A stretch of DNA of 64,000 nt from Whalleya microplaca (taxonomy: Eukaryota > Ascomycota > Sordariomycetes > Xylariales > Xylariaceae), in contig MU385724.1 in the NCBI GenBank assembly GCA_022497155.1, forward strand, positions 310,001-374,000, in the 5' to 3' direction. Positions 25,051 to 37,383 of the stretch are shown here, one piece after another; the first letter of the stretch is position 1; every line of letters begins with the position of its first letter. The translations under genes and the position numbers were made by a program. The notes beneath the pieces were generated by a model. It saw only the letters and a list, made by a program, of their open reading frames with translations. It made no database searches and had not been told where the DNA came from.

Positions 25051-26438
25051 ATTTATAAGGCATAAGAAATTCTTAAAGCCGGAAAATTTATAAAAACCCC
25101 AATTATAATAGGCAATAGAAAATAATAATATTTAATTTTTAAACCTAACGAAACTTTAATATAAATATACTCACATTTTATTTCCGCGATATTATCCGGA
25201 AAAAACGTTTGTTTTAACCTATAATAAGGTTTTTTATACCTACTAAAAATTATAGGCCGGTTTAGATTTTACAGTAAGCTCTTTAATATTAATTAAACAA
25301 ATAGTGTTTTAAATAACTTCCGTTAGGTAAAGTTACGTAACTTTAATTAATATTACTTTTAAAAGTCCAATATTAATATTAGCGTTTCCTTTAAAATTTA
25401 ACAAATAAATAAATATTTTAAGTATTCCCTTTAAGGGCTATCTATATACGTATATAATTTTTTCGGCATTATTTAAATAACTTATTAGTAATAGTAGCGA
25501 TATATTAGCTAAAGCCGTCTATTATTTCGCTATATATATAGATCGTTTAAATTAAACTTTTATTATAAAAATATTTATTATATTTTTCTATATACAAAAA
25601 TATAAGTCTATAGTAACGCTAGAATTTTTACGACTAATTATAAAATCAATTTAGCTACGGCGTCTGTTTTTTTTAATAATATTAGCTAAAAAAGCTAGCA
25701 GCCAATTAAAAAATACGTAAGTAAGTTTAAATAAAATAAATATACTTTATTTATTAATAATAATCTTATCGATTGTTTCGAATACAGTAATAATCCGGCT
25801 ATTTATAAACGTAATATTTTATAGCAAAGTTATTTTATAAAGTAATAATAACTAATATCGGAAGATTTTCTCGCAATTATTAATAAAAAATACTTTCGTA
25901 TCTGGTTTAATTAATAATTAAGCAAGTTATTATATATTTATAAATTTCGAGAGGGGTTTTAATTATTAAATACTAAAGCCTTTATTAAAATAATATAAAG
26001 GTATTGTTATTTAAATATCTATTTTACTAAATGTATATTTAATATTTATCGGGTTAATTAGAAATAATAATATATTTTAAAATAGCTGAATAATAAAGTA
26101 TTAATTTGTATATAAGGAGGTAGCCAATTTATTAATATTACGGCGCTAGGTTAAAAATAATATTTAAAAAATATAGACTTTAAAATAATTTCTTAAAATT
26201 TATTTTTAACGTTTAATAGCGTTTATATTATTAATTCATTTTTTTTCGAGCACTAACGCCTAACTAAAATAGCACCGATATACGATATAAATTATTTTAT
26301 AAAAAAAAAATACCGTATAAATAAAGGATAAAAGTTGGATAAATAATATATAAAAACCTTAATAGTTATTTTAGCGGGTACTTTTTTTACGTTTGCTAGC
26401 GAAATAAATTCCGCGGTTGCTGCTAATTAGACTTATAT
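25051..26438. other. RIP-saturated sequence, no gene identified
   Basis: No supported gene. The right part (about 26370-26430) may belong to the N-terminal region of the membrane-protein relic that follows, since it decodes in a different plus frame as TFASEINSAVAAN, but the join is uncertain. Confidence 0.4.
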
Positions 26439-26906
26439 AATACGGATAGTAAATATTCCGATAAATAACCAAATTAAAAAGGAACGCCGAAATTTATAAA
26501 AGCAAATATAAATTTTAAAACACCTTATACGGCCGGTTAAGCCTCTAATACTTTACGGATAACTATTACAGGTAGTTCTTTTTTTAATACTAGTTTTACG
26601 ACATTTATAACTTCCCTATTATTAGTAAAAAGTCGGCTTAATATAGTTATAAGCGTCGGAATCGGCGTTACCTTATTTATTACTATTATTTTAATAGTAG
26701 GCTTTTTATTTCGGCGGAAATATTTAAAACGTTTAGTAATAGGGAAAAATAATTTTAATTATCCCTAATTATTATATATTTTAAATAATAACGGTATACC
26801 TTATATCGCTAGTGTTAAATAAAAAGGAACTAACGAGTTAATTAAAGAAGCAATTAGCTAAAACGGCAAAGCTATTATTATTATCGCCTAAAATACCTTA
26901 TAGCTT
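26439..26906 (+). pseudogene. Single-pass membrane protein relic, RIP-degraded
   Basis: One plus frame runs about 155 codons with eight stops, all TAA or TAG, and none between 26553 and 26780. In order it shows a polar segment (NTDSKYSD), a Ser/Thr-rich segment (TITGSSFFNTSFTTFITS), a hydrophobic span of about 22 residues beginning NIVISVGIGVTLF (about 26640-26709), then a basic stop-transfer cluster FRRKYLKR and a polar tail with TNELIKEAIS. This is the layout of fungal cell-surface proteins with a Ser/Thr-rich ectodomain, one transmembrane helix and a cytoplasmic tail. No signal peptide or ectodomain fold was seen, so a sensor or receptor role is only inferred. It may be a duplicated host gene caught by RIP or a coding part of a repeat. 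Confidence 0.42.
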
Positions 26907-29736
26907 TATTAAACTATTTTTAAAAAGTTACATATATCCGGCAATTAAACTTAAAAAGTTACGGCTTATCGAGATAGCCGAATATAATACGTTTTATTTT
27001 ACGTTATATCTTAAAGGGACGCTAGCTTTTTTACGTACGGGCTATAAGTATAATTAATATATTATAAGCTAGGTTTAACTTTAAAAGTATAAATAGTTTA
27101 TTATTATAAATAAAGCGTTAAGATTACCCCTTACGAGTATTAAGTATATCTGCCTATTTTATTTTCAAGCTTATTATTTATTTATTTTAATAATATAAGG
27201 TCGATTTAGGCAATCTCTTTATTTGGAATATTAAGATATAGAGTAAAATAGACTAAGGTTTATATAAGGATTAGCTATTTGGGGTCGCGAATAACTTAAT
27301 ATATATATATAATATTTATAATATATTTTGTATTATATTAATCCTTTATACTTAAATAAATATAAAAAGTACTTAATTTTTTAAATTCCCTAGCTAAGAA
27401 TTATATTAATTTAATTGGCTTATTAGTAATATTAAAATAAACGTAGATAATAAATATTATAATAGTTATAATAATGGAATTATTATTTTCGGATTTTTAA
27501 AATGCTTCTAAAGGTTATATAGTTACGAGTTATAAGCCTTTAGCTAGCTATTTTAATATATAGCTATTTAATTATATAGAAAATGTAGTATATTATTGTT
27601 TTAATTAGTAGCGTTTTATATATAGTTTTTATTTTTATAAAACTGAGTATAAATTTTGCTATATTAATTAATTTTAAAAATAACTATTTTATAGATAATA
27701 TATAAAATTAGTATTAACTACTTATTTATGTCCGGTATTTAGCTATTAAATTAACGCGGTATATTATTATTTTAATTAGATATATAACTACTAAAATGTG
27801 TCGCGGGAAAATTATATTTACTATTAAGCGGAATATATTAAGAATAGCTATTTTGGGCGTTTATATTTTAGTTTATTTATAAATAAGTTTATATATTGTT
27901 ATAGGATTATATTAATAGTTATAAACGGCTATTTAGTTTTATATTTGATTTTTATTTGTTATAAAAGCGTACTATTTTAAAAAACCCTAGCTATAGTTTT
28001 ATTATATTTTTATAAAGAAATATATAGTTGGTTTAGGTATTTACTTAAAAAATAATACGCGGGTTTATTAAGACGTAAGTTTTAAGTAGTATAATATTAT
28101 ACTTTTTTGTTTAAATACGAAAGGTATAAAGTAATACTACTTTATTATTAGTATATAATAGTTCTAATATTTTTAATCTAAAATTTCTTTAAAAGGGCTT
28201 TATTAAATTTAATATAGGTACTTTTATTTTCTAATAGTTAGAAATTTAACGACCGAGTTTTTAGATTTGGCGATAAAGCTTTATTTCTATATTACCGGGA
28301 TTTAAGCTATCGATATTAAAGGTATTTTATAGAGATATATTTATGGCATTATTAAAAATCCAGAATACGAAAAATTCTATCTCCTATTTTAACTTAAATT
28401 ATATTTTACGTTAAACTTTAGGGGGTTTTATTATTATTTTTATTAGTTTATATATCGCGGCTTTAGATATTATAGATTTATTAGATTTTTTAAAGCAGGC
28501 TTTTTTTAATATAAAAATGTAAATTTATTTAGTTTCGATTTAGGTACTTGTTATTAGTCTTATTATAAGCTATAGTATTATTAAAATATACTGCCTATTA
28601 TAATATAAATATATTATTATAATAAGGTATATTTTATTTTATTAAATATATTTTTTTATTTTTATTATTGCCGTTTTATTTTTGGCTATTTTTTATATAA
28701 TTTCTTTAAAGTACCCCTAAAATATTATTTTATTTATAGGATATAGCTGTATTAGCGGCATTATTATTGTATGTTTGCCGATTTTTAGGAATATTTTATA
28801 TTAATATTTTATAGAATTTCGTATTTATAGAAATTTATTTCGGTATTACTATAAAACTATTTATTTTTTAGATAATCTTTTTTATAGTTTAAGTTGCCGT
28901 TTTTATTAAGGCGGCCTCGATAGTTATTTTTATTGTAAAATAGAGTATGGTTTTTTTCGGCTTAGTGTTAATTTTAGCGATAATATTATTGATATATATT
29001 TTAATATATATAAAATATATAATTCGAAACTATAATAAAGTTGCGAGCTGTAAGCTTACGATTTTTTTAGTATAAAAGATAGTCGGGCTTTTATTAGGAG
29101 TTATAGTACTTTTTAGTGTTTTATTTAGGTTTATAGCTTACGATATTCGACTATTTTTTTTAGCTATAAATATTATTATATTATAGCTAATTATAGCCCG
29201 CAAAGTCCGAGCTCGAGTGACTTAAAAACTGGTAACGGCAAATTTACCTGTTTAAGAGAGGCTATAGGCTAGTATATCTTTCGAAAACCTCTTTAAAAAT
29301 AACTCGGTATAAGTCGACCGCTAGACTTTTATATTTATACTATAAACCTGTTTGTTGGGCTTTTAGTATATTGATTATAAGAGATTAGCTATATAAATAT
29401 AGCTTAATATTTTACTAAAAAATAGCGAGATATAATTAATAAAATATAAATTAAGGTATTAAATTATTTAAATTTAATTTTATATTAAATTATACGTTTT
29501 TTTGTCTTCCTCCCACTATTAATTAATTGATTTATTTAAATCGGGAAATTATTATTAGGACTTAATATTTATTTTAGCAGCCAAGCTATACTTAGTATTA
29601 CGAAATGAACGTATAAAGTAACTAAATAATATAGTTATTATACGGAGATTTAATTAACTGGTTAGTTTTCGAATAACCTTTATATATATAATGCTAATAA
29701 AGAAACTTAATATTTAGTATTATTAATTATAATATA
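26907..29736. other. RIP-saturated sequence, no gene identified
   Basis: AT-rich sequence. A plus frame at about 28300-29200 translates as very hydrophobic text, but that is what T-rich DNA gives in any frame, so it is not called. GC is slightly higher around 29190-29340, without a recognisable product. Confidence 0.45.
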
Positions 29737-30495
29737 TTAGACACTATAATATCCGAACTATTAATTATTAAATAGCTTTTAAGCTAGAGATATAAGGGCT
29801 TTTTTACGCCGCGTGAAAATTGTCCTAAGGTATTTAATTATAAAGGAAGGGTTAGCTATATCTAGTTAAATATTAATAAATAATTTCGCCTTAGCCATTT
29901 TTTTGTCCTTTATTTTTAGCGAAGAAATAAGTTTAGACGGGAATAAATCTCCGAATAAATTTTCCGATAAGTTTTTAAATAAATTACCCGGTTATTTATT
30001 CGGCAAGTTTAAAATTTCTATAAGAAAAGGACTTATTACGGTAGGGTTTTCTGTTCTTTTTAGAAGTATGTCCTAATTTATATAATTATTTAAATTGGTA
30101 ATATTATTTAACTCGTTAACTAAAGAGCTTGCTAACGAAAGAGTACTAGTTATATTTATAAATAAACTAAATACCGAATTACTTTTAATCGGAGGCTTTA
30201 ATAAATTAGGTTACTAATAGTACTAAATATTTTATTTATTTATAACTGTTTTAAAGTTATCTAAAGTAAATATTTTATCCGAAAGTAGCGTGCTAATATT
30301 AGCTAATATTTTAGGGCTCGATTTATAAAAGGTAATGCGGCTATTTAATTTAATTATTACGCTTATATTTTTATTATAAAAACGCGTATAAATATTAGCC
30401 TTTTTGTAAATATCTCGCTAGCGATTAATAAGTTTTCGAGCATAATTTTTATTGCGAAATTTAAAACGAAATATAGCGAATAAATTTAAATCTAA
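29737..30495 (-). pseudogene. MADS-box-like protein relic, RIP-degraded
   Basis: A single minus frame of about 253 codons has roughly 11 stops, all TAA or TAG, and no frameshift. Near its N-terminal side it decodes ARKLINR, a stop (former Gln), RDIYKKANIYTRFYNKNISV, then IIKLNSRITFYKSSP. The pattern of basic residues, R..[IG].KKA.., a short acidic-aromatic stretch, a hydrophobic [IV].VII strand and a closing Y.S fits the MADS-box DNA-binding fold as seen in fungal proteins. The rest includes STLSLASSLVNELNNITNL, TENPTVISPF, LFGDLFPSKLISSLKIKDKK and RRKKALISLA, which I do not recognise. The true start upstream of 30495 is unclear. If the assignment holds, it encoded a nuclear DNA-binding protein, possibly repeat-borne, since RIP acts on duplicated DNA. 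Confidence 0.5.
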
Positions 30496-33400
30496 CGTTA
30501 AATTAAATTATATAAATAAATTAGCAAAAACTTTTATTATTTTTTATAAAAATAAAATATAGTAAGCTATAAAAGGAACTTAAATAATAGTGTATTATTA
30601 AATATTTTATATAATTATTTATATTTACGGGCTTTTAACGTAAAAGTAAATATAGTTTTTTTAGTAAGTCCGATTATAATAAAAAAAGGGGTTTAAATGC
30701 TAATTAAGGACAGAAACGCGTGCTTTTTCTTCCGAAATTTTATCTAAAAATATATTTACGTACCGCCTGCTTTTTTAGCAAAAAAAACCGGATAATGTAG
30801 GCCTAAACGGTTTCCGTATTTCTATTAAAATATATAATAAGCCCTAGTCTTCTGGCGGTATAATACGGCTCTCGGCAGTACGCCAAATAAGCGGCTAAAC
30901 TAATTAAAAAATAATTGTTAGAAATAATTATTTATTTTAGACTCGAGCGTAATATATATTTAATTAAAAATTTTTTTATTTCGATAACTAGATTTAAGCT
31001 ATCCCTTTTCTATATAATAATAAATATTATTTAGTATTTTTATATTACCCTTTATACGATTTATATATTCTTTATTTTATAAAGATTTTAGTATATATTT
31101 TTTTAGTTTATTTAATTAAAGCTAACTTTATTATTTATGCGATATATTTAATACGCCTTATTTCTAAAAAGGCGTTTATAATATGATATTATAAGGTTAG
31201 GTATTATTATTATACTTTTATACTTTTTTGTAAATATTTGTGCCTTTTTTTCTTTCTAACTTAAAAGATTTAGAAAAGTGCGTAATAGCTTTTATAATTA
31301 TTAGTTTTTATTTTTTATTTTTTAATAGCCGGATAAACGTTTTATTAAATTAGCTTGGCGTTTTATTGCCTATATATTTTATAGCTTATTAATAAATTGG
31401 AATATAAGTAATTTTATATATAATTATTTATATTTTTATTATTTTAACCTTCCGTTTACGGGCTAATTATATTATAATATTTAAATATATTATAAGTAAT
31501 TTTATATCTTTCGGCACCTTTATTAATAAATAAAAGGCTATAAGTATTATTTTAAAAACCTTAGTTTTAGCTATCCGGTTTTTTAAAAGCCGACTTAGAA
31601 GTTTATATTTTTATATATATATAGCTTTCGCTTTTAGTACGTTTGGGAATATTTTTTAGTATATTTTACTCCTTTTCTCGCCGTTATTAGTTATTAAGGT
31701 AAGCATTTTTATTATATTTAGCCTTTAGGTATTAACTATATTAATTCGCTTAATTAAACTAATTTATTATAAAACCTTTATAAAAATTATTCGCCTATTT
31801 AAAAATAACGATATTATTTAGGTCTAGGTTTATATAAAACGCCGAATAAAAATTATACCTAATAGCTACTTTTATATCTCTTTCCCGATAACTTTTTAAG
31901 TTTATAATATTTTTAATAGCTATTTTATTATAGCTATACCTTATAATATTAATAAAATATTAATTTATAATAATGTTTAATATATCTCGTTTATATTTTC
32001 GAAGAAAATATATTTAGCTAGTTTTATAAAATTACGCAAGAATCGGTTTATTTTACTTGACGGACTTTATGGCTAGTATCTTTTTTTCGAGTTATATAAA
32101 AACCTTTTTCTTATAATATAAGAATTAGGTATACTCGGGGTCCTTTTTATTACTACCTATATAGTAGAATAGAAATAATATAATACCCGAATTAAAGAAT
32201 AATTATATAATTTAAAGAAAGCAAACGTTAGGCTGTTAATAAAAAAAAGAGATTTAATATAAAAAAATAAATAAGCCTTTTAAAATCGTTAACGTTACTT
32301 ATTTAATCGTAAGATTAAAATCAGAAAAGAGATAGCGAAAGTAATAAACGTAAGGAAAAAATTATAATTAATTTTACTATTTCGAGATTTTACGCAAAAA
32401 GTTAATATCTTTTAAATTTTAAATAGGAATTCCGAAGCGGACGGGCTAGTAAATTATATAAAGGCATTTTAATAATTAAACCTAAATAATATAAGCAATT
32501 TTATAAATTTTAATTTAAGTATTAATAAATAATTTAGATTTTTCTCGTCCTTTAATATATTTTCCTATCGCCTAAAATATAACCTACCCCGTTCCCGGTA
32601 TCTAAATATTTCTTTTGCTTATACTTTTTTTCCGAGCTATCTAGCTTTAATAATATGTTTAATACAAAAGTGCGCGAAAAGGCGTAATTATTAGGGAAAA
32701 CTATAGTAATTAGTAAAAGAATATTCTCTAAAAAATAAAGCTTAAACTAATAATATAAGTTTATAGTAATAAAGTTTTTATACGCGATATATATTATAAC
32801 GTTTTAAAAGTAATATATATAAATTGCTTTATTAAGTTTATTCAGATAAAATATTAGCCAAATAAAAATAAAAGGGCGAAATAAAAAAAAAACTAGAAAA
32901 ATTATAACAGCTAAATTTAATAATTAAATTAACTTTATTATTATTATTATAGTAGGTATAAATAGGCAATTTATATTTCGACAGTAGGCTGTTTTTAATA
33001 GTATAAGTATCAAAATATATTACCACACTATTTTTAAAATGCCGGTAATATAATTATAATAAATTATATTATTTAATTTATATATATCGTTTATATATTA
33101 TATATATTTTTAACATTTTTATAAAGACTTTTAAATAAAAATATATTATAAAGGCTAAAATAAGCTTATAAAAGTTTATACCGAAATTAAAAAGGCTTTA
33201 AAAAAAGTTAATAAAAAGCGATTAATAATAAGTTATAAATTATTTTTAACTATTTTATAAAATAAGTAATAAAAATTAACTTATTAATTTAAAAAAATTT
33301 ACATTTAAAGTTAATTTTTAAATAAAGTTTAATATTATTTTTTTATTTTTAACGCGTTTATATTATATATATATATATTTATTTAAGTATATTTTTTACG

Positions 33401-33748
33401 TAATTTTTTTAAAAGAATTATAACTATATATTAATTTAAGTATTATATTCTGTTACTTACGATATAAAAATAAGCGATAATATAGCCTAAAATAATACCG
33501 TAAGCCTATTTTCTAATATTATTATTACTAGTGAGATTATACGCGTGGGCGGGGTAAATGAACCCTAACTTATAATAATTAAGTAAGAGTAACTAAATAA
33601 GCTAGGTTTTAAAATCGATAACTATATTTTATAAAATAACAGCTAAGTTTTAGATTTATTTAGTTTTAGCATTATAGATAATAATTAACCGATAGATAAT
33701 AATTAACGAAATTACTAAAGAAAAGGGCTAAATGTAATTTCTATTTTT
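30496..33748. other. RIP-saturated sequence, no gene identified
   Basis: No supported gene. A minus-strand open stretch at 32838-33026 is a chance AT-rich frame with no conserved features. The area 30700-30910 has higher GC and may hold the N-terminal part of the MADS-like relic or another repeat, but no frame is convincing. Confidence 0.45.
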
Positions 33749-34438
33749 AGAGATAATAATTTTGGCAATAACCTTAATATTAAAGAAGCTATTAAAATAA
33801 AATTACGTAATTTATTTTTCCTTATTAAAAAAAGGTTTATTAACGAAAATTAGAATTGCATTAATATAATTACGGATCTAAATATATAAGAGAAAAAGGT
33901 TCTAATTAATAGGAAAATTACTTTCGTATTCGGTTTTTAAGGTGGCTTATGTATTTTAGTTCCTAGCTTAAGCGAAGTATAAGAATATTTTAGAGCTATT
34001 TATATATAAGTATCTAACTATTTTACCGAGAAAGCGGATTTCTTAGCTGGGGGCGGCGAGACTAGGCCCTTTAAGAAACCTTTTAACTTAAGAGGTTATA
34101 TTAGTCATTTAGATTTTATTATATTTTATTATATCGTAAGCGATAATAAGAGATTTGTATATTGTATTGGTTACGTTAAAAGGGTATAAAATATTAAGTT
34201 ATATTTTAGATTTATTTTAAACTCGAGATTTGGAGTAAACAAAATAGATATAATATTAAACGCTGCCCGAAAACAGGTAGGGTAAGACCTAATCCCAAGT
34301 AAAGTTAAATAAAAAAAAGGGATTACTTTAAAGCAGGAGAGGGAATATTACTGCATTTTTTTCGAGAGTTATAAAGGGGTGTTTTTTAGGCCTTTAAATA
34401 AAGGATAGCTTAGTTATATTATATTACGGTTATTTTAA
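33749..34438 (+). pseudogene. Well-preserved unidentified coding relic
   Basis: One plus frame runs 230 codons with nine stops, all TAA or TAG, and no frameshift (frame checked at four points). The text is convincingly protein-like: NFGNNLNIKEAIKIKLRN, then KVLINRKITFVFGF, GGLCILVPSLSEV, NYFTEKADFLAGGGETRPFK, NLRGYISHLDFI, DNKRFVYCIGYVKRV, FILNSRFGVNKIDIILNA and LKQEREYYCIFFESYKGVF. The mix of charged and aromatic residues and the G-rich segments are unlike AT-rich noise. I do not recognise the family. The mutational load is similar to the gypsy pol, suggesting comparable age. Both ends are uncertain; upstream frames before 33749 are not convincing. Confidence 0.5.
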
Positions 34439-36843
34439 AATAATTATACGTTATAAAGGTACCGAAATTTTAATTAAGGAAATTAGTTTATTTAAAATTA
34501 TAAAATTAATATAGTAAATAATATATACCTTATATATAATAACTTTTATAAATTTATATATAAAAAAATAACAAATTTTATATTAAAAAAACAAACAATA
34601 TTTTATTAAATTCTTAATAATTACGTTAATCGCGCTATATAAATTACTAGTTTAACCGATTTTTTACTATAGTTATTTCGCGTTTTATAAATAAATCGAC
34701 CTAAATAATTTTAGTTGCCTTTTGTATTTTTTAGCTCCGTATTTTTCCGTAAGAATTTACTTAAGGTATTTTTTATTTATATTTTTTATAAATATCTCGG
34801 TTAGCGCCTAAATCGCTTGGATAAATATTAGTCCGTTTAAGTTATAGCTAATTTTTTTAATATTAAAAATAGGGTAATCGCTATAGCTGGCTTTTATTAA
34901 GCGCCGCCTTTTTAGGCTAAACCGTTTATAATTTTCTATTAGGAAAGATTTTTTTTTAGTAACCTTATTTACCCGGAAGGAAATACCGATATCCGATTAA
35001 GTATTATTTTCGGCTGCTATAAGAGAATTATATAAGTAAAATTCTTAATTATTATAAGTTTGTTTTTAAAAACTTAGGTATAAATATAAAATATATAATT
35101 ACTATTAAAATTTAAATTAGTATACTAAATATAAGGAAAGCCGGATATTTATTTTTAAAATAAAATTAAATAGGTATAATAGTATATAGGTTTTCGGATA
35201 ATAATATAATTATAACCGGCAAAAAAATGTTTTATATTAAAGGAAGTGTAGTTTTTTTTAGTCCGTTATAGGCTATATTTTTATTATAAAATATTATACC
35301 AGTAATTAAGCTTATTAGCTTAAAGTAGGGAGAGATAGGAAATAAAGTAGGGCGATTATTAAGAATATTTGTAATTAATAAAAGGGTTATATAGTTAAAA
35401 GTAAGTTAGTCTTTCGAAAAATAAGCTAATTTCGTTAAAGTATATATAAAACTTAGGTTAGATTAGCCTTAAATAGAAGTTAACCGAGCTAACTAGTATA
35501 CGGGTATTAAAGCTGGTAGGTCTTTAGTAAGGGGTTTTATTTTTAATAGAATATATGGAGAAATTAAAAGTGCTTTACTATTAGAGAGATAATAAGTTAA
35601 GGTGCCTTTAAATAGGTCCTTAAACAGAGAGGTAGGTATTAATTTTAAAAGATTCTATTATTTAAATAACCATTAAGAAAACTAAAAGGAATAAAAAATA
35701 AAGCTTAAACTTAATAGGATTAAAAACGTATTAAAGTTTAAAATAAATCTAAAATTAATTAAACTAAATAAAATTAAAGATATATTAGCGTTTAAAGTAA
35801 ATCTAAAATTAGTTATAATATATATCGAGTTATATAAAATTATATTACTAATTATAAATTAAAAAATTATAAGAAAGGTATATTTACGGCAGATAGATCT
35901 GGGTTTAAAAGAGAAATACGCTAATTTTATATCCCCCGAAATCTAGTTTAATTAATATAAATGTTAGTACCTATTTAAATAATACCTACCTTTATTTTAT
36001 TATTCCTTATATTTTTCGCCCTAGCTTTATATATTATATACCTAGGGACTAATAAAAAACCTAATGCCATTATATATACTAATAATAGGTTTACTATTTT
36101 ATAAAAACCTTCCTTAACGTATAGCTACCGAATTTTTGCCGCAAGCTAATTTATTAAGACATTTCGTGCTCTATTTCTTTTGTAGCTATTAATATCGGCA
36201 TTTTATAACGTAATAAACGTATAGGTTAATTTTATTAAAATAAGTATTATAATAGTTATTATTAAAGAAGTATTATTACTAAAATCCTTAAGAGATAAAC
36301 CTTAACTATATAAAGCTATAGCTATAAAGCGTATACTAGTTACCTGAATTTTTAAGCCACATATTTATATAGTTTAATAGATTTAGCTTACAGCTTATAA
36401 ATTAATATAATACTTTTGGTAATTTTCGGTTTATAACGTTATTTAAGTAAGCGTAAAAATGGTTTTAGTTCTTAAACCTTTATTAAAATACTTACGGTTA
36501 AAATATGAATCGAACTTAATAAAAGTAGTAATTAAGTTTATTACGGGTATTATTTTAATAGCATTCTTTCTCGAGCTAAAGCAGGTACTAAAATTTAATA
36601 TATATATTAATAAGGACTGCTAAAAATATATCTACCTTTATTTAATTATTTATGATATATTTCTTTAGCTTTATAAATCGCTTTATTAATAATAATTTAA
36701 AAAATATATTTATAAATCCTAGCGGCTATTTTATACTTATTCCGACACTCGTTATAGCAACTTGCATTTTATTAAAGCCTTATTATCCTTTATGTAATTT
36801 AGTATATAAACGATATAACTTATAGTAATATAGCTAAAAAAAA
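34439..36843. other. RIP-saturated sequence, no gene identified
   Basis: AT-rich sequence without a supported gene, RNA or element boundary. Confidence 0.5.
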
Positions 36844-37383
36844 AGTCCGAGTTTACTTTAGCTGGCGTTAGTAACTGCTTTTAGCTTAATATTCTACTCT
36901 AGCCGCGGAACTTTTTATCTCGTAAACTAAGCTATCGAGGCGTTTTTACGAGATGTGGTCTTAGTTTTAAACGTTATTATTACTAACGATAATAATTATA
37001 AATAGAAACTTTTATTCTGCCGAACGCTATACTATAGTATGTATACGTATAATATTTTTAAAGCTTTTATACGTTTTAATATAGTATATAATATAGGATA
37101 AATAATTAATTCCGTTAGTCGTAATTTTAATAAAGCGTGTCGAAATTGCGACATATTTATTTTAAAGGTAATTAATTATATCCTACTATATAATCGAATA
37201 AAATTCGGCTAGGAAAAATACCTATTTAGTTTTAGTATTAATTACGTACGGCATTTTTAAAAAAGCACTTACCTTTTGTAAAAGAAGCGCCGATAAAAAT
37301 CTTTTAAGGTTTAATATAAAATATATATAGAAAAAGTTATAGGATATTATTTTAATTTAGATTGTATAATTAAAATAATTTAA
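36844..37383 (+). pseudogene. Unidentified RIP-degraded reading frame
   Basis: A plus frame of 180 codons carries about ten stops, all TAA or TAG, with the frame holding at several checked points. Readable segments include SSRGTFYLVN, AIEAFLRDVVLVLNVIITND, SVSRNFNKACRNCDIFILKV and YNRIKFG followed by EKYLFSFSINYVRHF. GC is locally raised compared with the flanks. No family was recognised. Stop density (about 5.5 percent) is only modestly below chance for this composition, so the call is weak. Confidence 0.3.

Noticed and set aside
28270..29200. Plus frame resembling a multi-pass membrane protein
   Set aside because: Hydrophobicity follows from T-rich codons in any frame here; no conserved motif.
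32838..33026. 62-codon minus open frame
   Set aside because: Asn/Tyr/Phe-rich AT noise with no conserved text.
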